Positions 38,502-46,603 of a DNA stretch of 64,000 nucleotides are shown here, one piece after another. The notes beneath the pieces were generated by a model, which worked only from the letters and a program-made list of their open reading frames with translations, was not told the origin of the DNA and searched no databases. The stretch spans positions 124,001 to 188,000 of the forward strand of contig NZ_JACHNY010000001.1 of assembly GCF_014199625.1 (NCBI RefSeq), read 5' to 3'. Each line of letters opens with the position of its first letter. Positions within the stretch are counted from its first letter, which is position 1. The position numbers were made by a program, and so were the translations under genes. The stretch comes from Sphingomonas abaci. GTDB lineage: Bacteria; Pseudomonadota; Alphaproteobacteria; Sphingomonadales; Sphingomonadaceae.

Positions 38502-38526
38502 GACGATGATCCGGAAATGGGGTTCC
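38502..38526 (-). promoter_or_regulatory. Candidate EcfG (general stress) promoter of the 24-codon gene
   Basis: Minus strand: GGAAC (38526-38522), 16 bases, then CGTC (38505-38502). The alphaproteobacterial general stress sigma factor EcfG recognises GGAAC-N16/17-CGTT, so eight of nine positions fit. The ATG is 24 bases beyond the -10 element. This is a motif match only. Confidence 0.45.
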
Positions 38527-38639
38527 ATCCCTTTGTTTCAATACCTTACTACCTCGCTTCGTCGTGACGCAGTGACGGTCCGTGCATCCCGGCGCAGCTT
38601 GGACGTTCACGACGCCGGCCCGATCACCGACGAGGCAAG

Positions 38640-39092
38640 CAGGGATATCTGGCACTGCCGGTCGCCCGCCAGCTCCGGCACGAAGACGTGCCGGCGGCCC
38701 TGGCCGAGTTGTCCATCGACCGGGGACCGCCTGGGCCTGTCAGGTTGGATAACGGCAGCCAATTCATCGCCAGCGCTGTCCAAAAGTGGCTGAGGCAGAT
38801 CGGGGTGGAGACGCTCTGCATCACGCCTGGCTTGCCGTGGGAGAATGGCTGCAACGAGGGCTTCCACGGCCCGCCGGGTGACGAACTGCGGGGCGGCGAG
38901 ATCTTCGACAGCCTCATCGAGGCTGAAGTGGTGATCGAGGTTTGGCGGCGTTACTTTCACACCATCCAGCCACACAGCAGCCTGGGCGATCATCCTTGGG
39001 CTTCGGAAGCGGCGACACCGCCGTTGCCGGCCTCCGGTTCCGCTTCGCTCCACCTACGCCCGGCAATGGCGGCGGGGACCACGATGTACTGA
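38640..39092 (+). pseudogene. IS3-family transposase remnant (3' part of OrfB, integrase core)
   Basis: The frame starting QGYLALPVARQL continues through PVRLDNGSQFIASAVQKWLRQIGVETLCITPGLPWENGCNEGFHG to WRRYFHTIQPHSSLG and the C-terminal GSASLHLRPAMAAGTTMY. This matches the DDE integrase domain of IS3-type OrfB: the second Asp (DNGS) and the Glu (PWENG) are visible. The N-terminal half of OrfB, including the first catalytic Asp, and OrfA are gone. The sequence after the stop (GGACCACCCGATGGGGGCTG, 39102-39121) looks like the right end of such an element. Inactive leftover of an insertion. Confidence 0.82.
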
Positions 39093-39483
39093 CTAGCACC
39101 CCGGACCACCCGATGGGGGCTGCTCAGCCTCCTGACCGCAACATCAGGACCGAAGGCGTTCAGAAATCCAGGGGCTACTGACAGACTATGACGATGGAAC
39201 GCCTAATCTATGATCTCCCTCCTCAGACAGGCTTGCTATCTTGCGCCAGAAGCGTTTGGCGATCGCAGCAAGGATGTTGAGCAAGGTCTCCGTCTAGACA
39301 GATATGCTTGGCATCAACACCCATTTTGACGATCACCCCGGTGCTGGCTGCGTCCATCGCGCAGAGCATCAGGCCGCCGGTCGACCAGTTCGACATACGC
39401 GGCACGTTGAAGAAGCACCTTTCTTTACCGGCGGTCCACCCATTATGAGGCGGCATCGGCCATCACGGATCACGCGTCACGAC
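39093..39483. other. IS right end and unassigned sequence before the sigma factor gene
   Basis: About 390 bases. The first 50 belong to the IS3-like remnant. Beyond it a minus-strand frame (39223-39456) and a plus-strand frame are open but match nothing I know; possibly another decayed element. The sigma factor promoter should lie near its right end. Confidence 0.3.
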
Positions 39484-39984
39484 ATGCCGCCCAGCGGATT
39501 GGAACTTGTCTATCTGGAAAACCGTGACCGTCTCGTCCGGTTTCTGCGTGCGCGCGGTGCGGGAGATGTAGCCGAAGATTTGGTTCATGATCTGTGGTTG
39601 ACCGTGTCTACCCGCTCCGAGGGGCCCATCGCCAATCCTGTCGCCTATCTCCACCGCGCCGCAGACCGTTTGATGATCGACCGGTATCGCTCGCGCAGCC
39701 AAGCCGAAAAACGCGAGCAAGCCTGGGAGAAGGATCGGGAGGGCGAGAATTTCATGATGCCGACGCCGGAACGCGAGGTGGGCGCGCGCCAGGAAGCGGA
39801 ACGGGTCGTGGCAGTGCTGAACGCGCTTGGCGATCGTAAGGCCGGAATTTTTCGCCGGGTTCGTATCGATGGAGTGGCGCAACGCACCGTGGCGGAAGAA
39901 TTCGGCGTTAGCCTTAGTACCGTCGAAGCCGACCTGCGCGAGGCCGCCCGTGCCCTCATCACCCTGAAGGATGCTTTTCAATGA
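39484..39984 (+). CDS. ECF RNA polymerase sigma factor, FecI-like
   Basis: 166 residues from the ATG at 39484; an in-frame ATG at 39445 is an alternative and neither has a good ribosome site. Region 2 reads LVYLENRDRLVRFLRARG, AEDLVHDLWLTV and YLHRAADRLMIDRYRSR; region 4 reads FRRVRIDGVAQRTVAEEFGVSLSTVEADLREAARAL, the helix-turn-helix for the -35 element. It is coupled (ATGA) to a FecR anti-sigma gene, itself overlapping an STN-domain receptor gene, which defines a cell-surface signalling system of the Fec type. The expected target is the receptor gene and perhaps others. Confidence 0.92.
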   Translation: MPPSGLELVYLENRDRLVRFLRARGAGDVAEDLVHDLWLTVSTRSEGPIANPVAYLHRAADRLMIDRYRSRSQAEKREQAWEKDREGENFMMPTPEREVGARQEAERVVAVLNALGDRKAGIFRRVRIDGVAQRTVAEEFGVSLSTVEADLREAARALITLKDAFQ

Positions 39985-40922
39985 GCGCTCTGGGCAGGGC
40001 CGGCACTACCGAATATGTTGACGCCGAGGCGCTCGACTGGGCGCTGCGCATGGCGGAACCGAGGGCGGACTGGGATGCCTTTCTGGCCTGGCTGGAGGCG
40101 GACCCCGGCCGGTCCGCCCGCTATGATCATGCAGTCTCCTTGCTGGAGGCCGCGACCGATATGGTGCGCGATCAAGCATTCTCGCCCACTGTCTCAAACC
40201 ACACGTCTTCGCCCTCGCCCGTGCGCCGCCATTGGATCGGCGGTGCAGTGGCTGCTGCCCTGATCGCAGCGATTGGCTTCGGCGTCTGGCATGAGCGCGA
40301 CCGCAGCTACATGGTCGCCACAGCGGCAGGCGAGCAGCGCGCCATCCGTCTCGCTGACGGCAGCAGCATCGCGCTGGCGGGCGGGTCGCGGGTCCGGCTC
40401 GACCCCGTTCGCCCCCGCAGCGCCAGCGTTCTAGCGGGTCAGGTGCTTTTCCGCGTCCGCCACGATGCGAGCGATCCCTTTCACGTGAACGTCGGCGACC
40501 TCGAACTCACCGACCTTGGTACGGTGTTTGACGTGCGCCTGCTGGGTGACCAGACGCATGTCGCGGTTGCGGAGGGCGCAGTGATGGTCGATCCACGAGG
40601 TCCCAAGCTGCGGCTCGGACCGGGCCAATCAGTGACCGAGGTCGACGGGCAGTTACGCCGCAGCCAGCAGGATGCGGCGGACGTGGGCGCCTGGCGTGAC
40701 GGTCGTCTGTCCTATGACGATGCGGCGTTGCGCGACGTGGCGGACGACCTGTCGCGGCAACTTGGCCTGCCGATCACTGCCGCCCCGGCGGTCGCTGGGC
40801 GCACCTTCAACGGAACGTTAGAGATGCGGGGGCTTCGCGACGATCCAAGCGTCTTAGGTGCGCTGCTTGGTGTCGAAGTGCGGCACGAGGGTAGTGAATG
40901 GATATTGGACGAGCGCCGTTGA
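39981..40922 (+). CDS. FecR-family anti-sigma factor (inner-membrane sensor)
   Basis: 313 residues. The cytoplasmic N-terminus (ALDWALRMAEPRADWDAFLAWLEADPGRSARYD) is the sigma-binding DUF4880-type domain. One membrane segment follows at about 84-100 (GGAVAAALIAAIGFGVW), then the periplasmic FecR domain (about 110-205: GEQRAIRLADGSSIALAGGSRVRL, ELTDLGTVFDVRLLGD) and a C-terminal STN-like region (about 235-310). It receives the signal from the N-terminal domain of the receptor and frees the sigma factor. Start overlaps the sigma gene (ATGA) and its end overlaps the receptor gene by 25 bases. Confidence 0.92.
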   Translation: MSALGRAGTTEYVDAEALDWALRMAEPRADWDAFLAWLEADPGRSARYDHAVSLLEAATDMVRDQAFSPTVSNHTSSPSPVRRHWIGGAVAAALIAAIGFGVWHERDRSYMVATAAGEQRAIRLADGSSIALAGGSRVRLDPVRPRSASVLAGQVLFRVRHDASDPFHVNVGDLELTDLGTVFDVRLLGDQTHVAVAEGAVMVDPRGPKLRLGPGQSVTEVDGQLRRSQQDAADVGAWRDGRLSYDDAALRDVADDLSRQLGLPITAAPAVAGRTFNGTLEMRGLRDDPSVLGALLGVEVRHEGSEWILDERR

Positions 40923-43312
40923 GCCTCATTCCTCGAAGCCTTCTCGCGGCCGCGGCGATCGCCATGGCCCCGGCGGCGACGGCGCAGACGTCATTCGTGG
41001 ACCTGCGGGCCGGCACCGTCGGCCAGCAGGTTACCGCACTCGGCCGTCAGATGCGCACCAGCATCGTCGTGCCCGACCCCGGCTTGTGGGCGCGACGCGT
41101 CCCCGCCCTGCGTGGTCGCATGACTGTGGAGACGGCGCTGGCACGCATCGCCGCTCGGGCTCGCGCGACTGTTCAGCCGGTCGGCGGGGTCGGTTGGCGG
41201 CTCAACACTGCCGTGGCACCGCCTCGGCGACCGCGGCGCACACCCGTACGGCTCGCCGCGCTGCCAGCGGATACGGCACCTGATCCTGACATCCTCGTCG
41301 TCGCTAGCAAACGCGACACCAGCCGCGACCAGTTCGCCGGCCAGGTCGCCCGCGTGCCGGGCGTCGAGCTGGAACGCGGCGGCGCTGGCGGTACGGAGCG
41401 CCTCGTTCAGCGGCTTACCAGCGTCACCTCCACCTATCTCGGGGCCGGCCGTAACAAACTGTTTATCCGCGGCATCGCCGACTCCAGCTTCACCGGACCG
41501 ACCCAGGCGACCGTTGGCCAATATTATGGCGACCTGCGCCTCAGCTACAATGCGCCGGATCCCGATTTGCGCCTCGCCGATCTTGCCGCGGTGGAGGTGC
41601 TGGAGGGGCCGCAGGGAACGCTTTACGGTGCCGGCTCGCTTGGCGGCATCATCCGCCTGGTGCCGAACCCGGTCAACCTGTCCGCCACGAGTGGGTCGTT
41701 GACGGTAGGAAGCTCGGCAACTGAGCACGGTCAGCCGGGCTTGGACGAGCAGGCGGTGCTCAACGCCCCGATCGTCACGGATCGGCTCGCTGTGCGATTG
41801 GTCGCCAATGCCGCTTTGGAAGGGGGCTATATCGACAAGCCCCTGCTTTCCCGCACCGACGTCAATCGCACCCGCATCATGGGTGGACGCGTAACGGCGC
41901 ATCTCGCCCTGGGTTCAGACTGGAGCACCGAGCTCGTGGGCATCGGCCAGCGTATTCGGGGCGCGGACAGCCAATATGCCGACCGCACCGGCCCGCCGCT
42001 TTCTCGCCTCGCCGCGGTGCCCGAAGGCTTCCGCTCGGACTACGGCCAGGTACAGGCCATCCTGTCCGGCACCATCGGTGACGTCCATCTGCGCTCCACC
42101 AGCGGCATCACCACGCACGATCTACTCGAGCGCTACGATGCGACCCCGGCCGGCGGCCCCGCACGGGTGTTCGTGCAGAGCAACCAGACGCGTATGGAGG
42201 CGAATGAAACACGCGTCTGGCATAGTGGAGCAGACGGTTCGGGGTGGCTGGGCGGGATCAGCTACATTCACAACCGCACGTTGCTGCGCCGTTTGATTGG
42301 CGCACCCGATCGCCCCGCGCCGGCGACCGGCGTGATAAATAGCGTGACCGAGTGGACTGCCTATGGTGAGGGCAGTGTCCGCCCCCTTCCCGGCCTGCTC
42401 GCAACTGCCGGGTTGCGTGCGACCCGCACCACGCTGAAGGGACGTGGCCAGGACGTGTCTCCGATCGTCGTTGCAGAGCGCGACGATCTGACCGCACGCC
42501 GGTCGCAGACGATCGTTCTTCCCGCGGCATCGCTGCTTTTGGATCTCACAAAGGGATCCAAATTGTTCGCGCGCTACCAACAGGGATTTCGGCCCGGTGG
42601 CCTCGCGATCGAGGGCGACTTTGTCCGCGAGTTCCGCAACGACCGGGTCGCCACGATCGAAGCGGGCATCCGCCACAATGCGCGCCGCGTCGATCTCAGC
42701 GTGACCATCGCGCGGGCCGCATGGCGCGACATCCAGGCGGATTTCATTGATGGATTCGGCCTGCCCAGCACCGCCAACATCGGCAATGGCCGGCTCTGGA
42801 CAGTCGAGGCAGCGGCCGGCATCCGCCCGTTGCCGGGTTTGCGGATTGAGGGCGGCGCGACGTATAATGATGGCCTGATCGAGGAGCCCTCCGAAGCGCT
42901 GGTCGCGCTTGCCGTGCCTGCCGGTCCCCCGCCTGGTACCAGCGCCCGCGCGCTGGCGCTCGCGCGCCTCGAACAGATTCCGAACATCGCCCGCTTCACC
43001 GGACGGATCGGCGCCATCTACACCCGCAGCCTCAAGGATGCCGAATTCACCTTGGATGGCTGGGCACGCTATATCGGTTCATCGCGCCTGGGCATCGGCC
43101 CGGTACTTGGCCAACAACAGGGCAGCTATCTCGATACCGAGCTTACCGCGCGTCTGGATTTCGTCCGCTTTGGCGTCAGCGCCAGCTTGAGCAACCTGAC
43201 CGACACCCGTGGCAACCGCTTCGCACTCGGCACCCCGTTCGCGACCGGTCGCGACCAGGTCACGCCCCTGCGCCCACGTACTGTTCGGATCGGCTTGGAC
43301 ACGCGGTTCTAG
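40898..43312 (+). CDS. TonB-dependent transducer (FecA-type receptor with STN domain)
   Basis: 804 residues. After a signal peptide (APAATAQ) comes an STN signalling domain (about 30-105: VGQQVTALGRQMRTSIVV, RGRMTVETALARIA), a TonB-box-like ILVVAS segment near 133, a plug (KLFIRGIADSS, VEVLEGPQGTLYGAGSLGGIIRLVP) and a large barrel ending VRIGLDTRF. The plug resembles sphingomonad receptors of the iron or plant-derived compound type. Together with the overlapping FecI- and FecR-like genes it forms a complete surface signalling unit: ligand binding at the receptor, FecR relay, sigma release. The ligand is unknown. Confidence 0.92.
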   Translation: MDIGRAPLSLIPRSLLAAAAIAMAPAATAQTSFVDLRAGTVGQQVTALGRQMRTSIVVPDPGLWARRVPALRGRMTVETALARIAARARATVQPVGGVGWRLNTAVAPPRRPRRTPVRLAALPADTAPDPDILVVASKRDTSRDQFAGQVARVPGVELERGGAGGTERLVQRLTSVTSTYLGAGRNKLFIRGIADSSFTGPTQATVGQYYGDLRLSYNAPDPDLRLADLAAVEVLEGPQGTLYGAGSLGGIIRLVPNPVNLSATSGSLTVGSSATEHGQPGLDEQAVLNAPIVTDRLAVRLVANAALEGGYIDKPLLSRTDVNRTRIMGGRVTAHLALGSDWSTELVGIGQRIRGADSQYADRTGPPLSRLAAVPEGFRSDYGQVQAILSGTIGDVHLRSTSGITTHDLLERYDATPAGGPARVFVQSNQTRMEANETRVWHSGADGSGWLGGISYIHNRTLLRRLIGAPDRPAPATGVINSVTEWTAYGEGSVRPLPGLLATAGLRATRTTLKGRGQDVSPIVVAERDDLTARRSQTIVLPAASLLLDLTKGSKLFARYQQGFRPGGLAIEGDFVREFRNDRVATIEAGIRHNARRVDLSVTIARAAWRDIQADFIDGFGLPSTANIGNGRLWTVEAAAGIRPLPGLRIEGGATYNDGLIEEPSEALVALAVPAGPPPGTSARALALARLEQIPNIARFTGRIGAIYTRSLKDAEFTLDGWARYIGSSRLGIGPVLGQQQGSYLDTELTARLDFVRFGVSASLSNLTDTRGNRFALGTPFATGRDQVTPLRPRTVRIGLDTRF

Positions 43313-43413
43313 CATGCCGCCTTATTCGCGCAGGAGCATGGCCGACACATCGACCGTCATCATGATCGTAGCTTTATCGCCGGACGCCACTGGCGAACGC
43401 TTCGGCATTCCCT

Positions 43414-43419
43414 TTGACA
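43414..43419 (+). promoter_or_regulatory. Perfect -35 box upstream of the capsule operon
   Basis: TTGACA lies 53 bases before the first glycosyltransferase start. No good -10 sequence sits 16-18 bases on (the matching position reads CCAAGG), so this is only a candidate element in the 160-base gap after the receptor gene. Confidence 0.3.
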
Positions 43420-43472
43420 AAAAAAGACGTGTTCCACCAAGGCTGAGCCGTCACGCCTCCGTCTGAGGAAGG

Positions 43473-44708
43473 ATGCACGGCCACCGCCACCCATTCCCTG
43501 ATCCGAAATCCACTCCCGTCCTGCTCGACGTGACGCGCCTGGTCGAGTTGCGCTGGACCGGCCGGCAGCTGAACGGCATCGACCGCGTCTGCGTTGCCTA
43601 TGCACGGCATTTCGCTGACGTCGCCCGCGCCGTGGTGCAGCATCGCGGCGTCATCCGGGTTATCGGAGCGGGCGCATCGCGACATCTGTTCAATCTTCTT
43701 GTTCAGGGCGGCTCCTCCACCCGTACGCGCATCGCCGGGCACCTGGCCGCTGCCCTGGCCGCACCGCTACGCCCGCAGCCGGGTAGCCTGTACCTCAATG
43801 TCACTCATACCGATTTCGATCTACCCGCGCACGGGCAATGGATCGCACGGCATGCCCTACGCCCGATCTACCTGGTGCATGACCTCATCCCCGTGCTGCA
43901 TCCGGAATATTGCCGTCCTCATGCCGTCGCCCGCCATGAGGGTCGCGTGACGGCGGCGCTAACGCAGGGATCGGGGATCATCGTCGCGACGCACGCCGTG
44001 GCGCGCGACCTTCACGATCACGCCGCCCGGCATAGCCTTCCCGAACCACCGATCGTCGTGGCACCCCTAGCAGGAGCGGATCTGAAGCCCAACGATGCGC
44101 ATGCGGCCAGCACCGAAGATTATTTCCTCTGCGTCGGCACGATCGAGAGCCGCAAGAACCACCAGCACCTGCTGCGGGTATGGCAACGAATCCATGCTCG
44201 CCGGGGACCTGCAACACCACGGTTGGTCATCGTCGGCCGCTGGGGATGGGGATCAGAGGATTTCCGCTCCGCACTTCAGGCATCAGGCATGGCGGGCGGC
44301 CTCATCAGCATCCTCGATGATTGCGACGACGTGGGACTCGCGTCGCTGATGGCCGGGGCACGCGCGATGCTGATGCCCTCGCTTGCGGAAGGCTTCGGCT
44401 TACCGATGGCCGAGGCACTTACGCTTGGCACACCGGTGATCGCCAGCGACTTGCCCTGTTTCCGCGAAGTGGGCCAGGGTATTCCGTGCCTTCTCGATCC
44501 CCATGACGTCACCTCTTGGGCGAGACGCATCGAAGCGCTTGATCTCGCCGCGGCCCGGCGCCAGCGGCGCGTCGACGCGCTGCACGGCTACTGCCCGCCA
44601 CGCTGGGATGACCATTTCGCCACGATCACGCCGTGGCTGGCGGCGATCGTCGGCACGTCGCCCATCGTTCCGGCACCCAGCCGCCATCGCTTCAATGTGG
44701 AACCCTGA
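43473..44708 (+). CDS. Glycosyltransferase family 4-type (GT-B fold)
   Basis: 411 residues; the ATG at 43473 lies directly against a GAGGAAGG sequence, which is unusually close. The C-terminal GT-B half has DYFLCVGTIESRKNHQHLLRVW, the donor-site segment MLMPSLAEGFGLPMAEALTLGTPVIASDLPCFREV with its E-x7-E pattern, typical of GT4 retaining enzymes. The N-terminal half has VHDLIPVLHPEYC. First gene of the polysaccharide export operon; it should add one sugar to the growing chain on the cytoplasmic side. Donor and acceptor are not predictable. Confidence 0.88.
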   Translation: MHGHRHPFPDPKSTPVLLDVTRLVELRWTGRQLNGIDRVCVAYARHFADVARAVVQHRGVIRVIGAGASRHLFNLLVQGGSSTRTRIAGHLAAALAAPLRPQPGSLYLNVTHTDFDLPAHGQWIARHALRPIYLVHDLIPVLHPEYCRPHAVARHEGRVTAALTQGSGIIVATHAVARDLHDHAARHSLPEPPIVVAPLAGADLKPNDAHAASTEDYFLCVGTIESRKNHQHLLRVWQRIHARRGPATPRLVIVGRWGWGSEDFRSALQASGMAGGLISILDDCDDVGLASLMAGARAMLMPSLAEGFGLPMAEALTLGTPVIASDLPCFREVGQGIPCLLDPHDVTSWARRIEALDLAAARRQRRVDALHGYCPPRWDDHFATITPWLAAIVGTSPIVPAPSRHRFNVEP

Positions 44709-44711
44709 TCC

Positions 44712-45809
44712 GTGTCGTCCCGCCTGCCGCGCCCTGCGCCCTTGTTCCTCATCCTGGTCGTCCTTCCGACCTTCCTGGCATGTCTCTACTTCGCCTTCTT
44801 TGCCAGCGACGTGTACGTGTCAGAGGCGCGGTTCGTGGTGCGCAGCCCCAGCAAGGCGGCGGCCACCTCGCTTGGCCAAGTGCTCAGCGGTAGCGGCCTC
44901 AGCGGCGCCAGCGAAGAAGGCAACGCCGTCGTCGAATATCTCGAGTCGCGCAGCGCCCTGGCGGATGCCGATCGAGATGGTCTGCTGACCCACGCCTACA
45001 CCGCGGGTTCGGTCTTCGTGCTCGACCGGTTTGGCGGCTTCCTGCCGATCAATCGCGAGCGCTTTTTCGACTATTATCTCGGCAAGGTGGAGGTCGAGCC
45101 TGATCCAACGACGCAGGTTCTCCATCTGAGCGTCAGCGCCTTCGAACCGGCCCAGGCGCGCGCGATCAATGAGCGGCTGCTTGAGCGGTCGGAAGCGCTG
45201 GTGAACCGACTCTCCAGTCGCGCGCGGACCGATGCGGTGTCGGTCGCCGAGGAGGACGCACGCACCGCGCAGCGCCGGGCCCGTGACGCGGCGGTCGCGC
45301 TTGCCGGCTATCGCAACCGCGCCGGCATCGTCGACCCCGAAAAGGAAGCCGAGTCCCGCCTACAGGGCATCGCCAAGCTGGAAGACGACCTTGTCTCCGT
45401 CCGTACCCAGCTTCAGCAGATGGAACAGTTCACGCCTGCCGCACCGCAAATCCCCTATCTGCGAAGCCAGGTCGCGACGCTGCAGCGCGAGATTGCGGGC
45501 CGCCGGTCCGGGGTTGCCGGCGGGCGCAACTCTTTGTCAGCAGCGGGCGCGCGCTATCAGGTGCTCCTGCTCGACAGCGAGCTGGCCGGCAAGCAACTCG
45601 CCGCGGCCCTGATCTCGCTGCAGGACGCGCATGCCGAGGCCCGGCGCAAACGCGCCTATGTCGAGCGGATCGCGTCGCCCAGCTTGCCCGATTACCCCAT
45701 CCGCCCCCGCCGCCTGGGCGGCGTGCTGGCGGTGCTGGTGCTCGGGCTGCTCGCCTGGGGCATCGCTTCCGTCCTACTCGCCGGCATCCGCGAGCATCGC
45801 GAAGGATGA
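44712..45809 (+). CDS. Capsule export inner-membrane protein, KpsE/BexC-like (polysaccharide co-polymerase)
   Basis: 365 residues from a GTG at 44712, three bases after the previous stop. Membrane segment near 10-30 (LFLILVVLPTFLACLYFAFF), then VYVSEARFVVRSP, a long periplasmic coiled-coil region (about 165-310), and a second membrane segment near 335-358 preceded by LPDYPIRPRR, the proline-rich motif of this family. KpsE-type proteins bridge the ABC exporter to the outer-membrane channel. The neighbouring KpsM-, KpsT- and KpsD-like genes confirm the role. Confidence 0.9.
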   Translation: MSSRLPRPAPLFLILVVLPTFLACLYFAFFASDVYVSEARFVVRSPSKAAATSLGQVLSGSGLSGASEEGNAVVEYLESRSALADADRDGLLTHAYTAGSVFVLDRFGGFLPINRERFFDYYLGKVEVEPDPTTQVLHLSVSAFEPAQARAINERLLERSEALVNRLSSRARTDAVSVAEEDARTAQRRARDAAVALAGYRNRAGIVDPEKEAESRLQGIAKLEDDLVSVRTQLQQMEQFTPAAPQIPYLRSQVATLQREIAGRRSGVAGGRNSLSAAGARYQVLLLDSELAGKQLAAALISLQDAHAEARRKRAYVERIASPSLPDYPIRPRRLGGVLAVLVLGLLAWGIASVLLAGIREHREG

Positions 45810-46603
45810 CCGCGCCCGCCAGCCTGTCCCTCCGTCACAACCTGCGCGTGCAGGGGCGCGTCCTCTGGGCTCTGCTGCTGCGTGAGATGCTGACCCGCTA
45901 TGGGCGCCACAACATCGGCTTCCTGTGGTTGTTCGTCGAACCGATGCTGTTCACGCTCGGTGTCGCGGCCTTGTGGACGGCGGCCAAGGCCTATCACGGC
46001 AGCAATCTGCCGATCGTCGCCTTTGCGCTCACGGGCTATTCCAGCGTGCTCCTGTGGCGCAACATGCCAGGTCGCTGCATCGGCGCGCTGTGGAGCAACC
46101 TGTCGCTACTCTACCACCGCAACATCCGCGTGCTCGACATCTACATCGCACGCGTGGCGCTGGAATTCGGCGGCGCCACCATGTCGTTCGCCGGATTGAG
46201 CGTGCTGTTCATCACGCTCGGCTGGATCGACCCGCCGCGCAACATTCTGGAGGTGGTCGGCGGCTGGCTGCTGATCGCCTGGTTCGGCTCCGTGCTGGCG
46301 ATCACACTCGGCGCGCTCAGTCATCAGAGCGAACTGGTCGACAAGCTGTGGCATCCGGCCTCGTACCTGATCTTCCCGCTGTCGGGATCGGCCTTTCTCG
46401 TCGATGCGCTTCCGGCCGCGGCGCAGAAATACGTGCTCTACATTCCGATGGTCCACGGCACCGAGATCGTGCGCGAGGGCTATTTCGGCAATCGCATCCA
46501 TGCCCATTACGACCTGGGCTACGTCATTCCGTTCTGCCTCGTGCTGACCTTCATCGCACTGGGCACCACGCAATGGGTGGCGCGGCGGGTGGTGCCGGAA
46601 TGA
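45806..46603 (+). CDS. ABC-2 type capsule polysaccharide transporter permease, KpsM-like
   Basis: 265 residues, the normal size for KpsM. Starts by ATGA overlap with the KpsE-like gene. ALLLREMLTRYGRHNIGFLWLFVEP near the N-terminus is the conserved ABC-2 polysaccharide-exporter motif; about six membrane segments follow, including LIFPLSGSAFLVDALP. The end overlaps the ATPase gene as ATGA. It forms the pore through which the finished chain crosses the inner membrane. Confidence 0.92.
   Translation: MTAPASLSLRHNLRVQGRVLWALLLREMLTRYGRHNIGFLWLFVEPMLFTLGVAALWTAAKAYHGSNLPIVAFALTGYSSVLLWRNMPGRCIGALWSNLSLLYHRNIRVLDIYIARVALEFGGATMSFAGLSVLFITLGWIDPPRNILEVVGGWLLIAWFGSVLAITLGALSHQSELVDKLWHPASYLIFPLSGSAFLVDALPAAAQKYVLYIPMVHGTEIVREGYFGNRIHAHYDLGYVIPFCLVLTFIALGTTQWVARRVVPE

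Noticed and set aside
39223..39456. Minus-strand frame of 77 codons before the sigma factor gene
   Set aside because: No recognisable transposase or other motif and no ribosome site; lies in debris next to the IS3 remnant.
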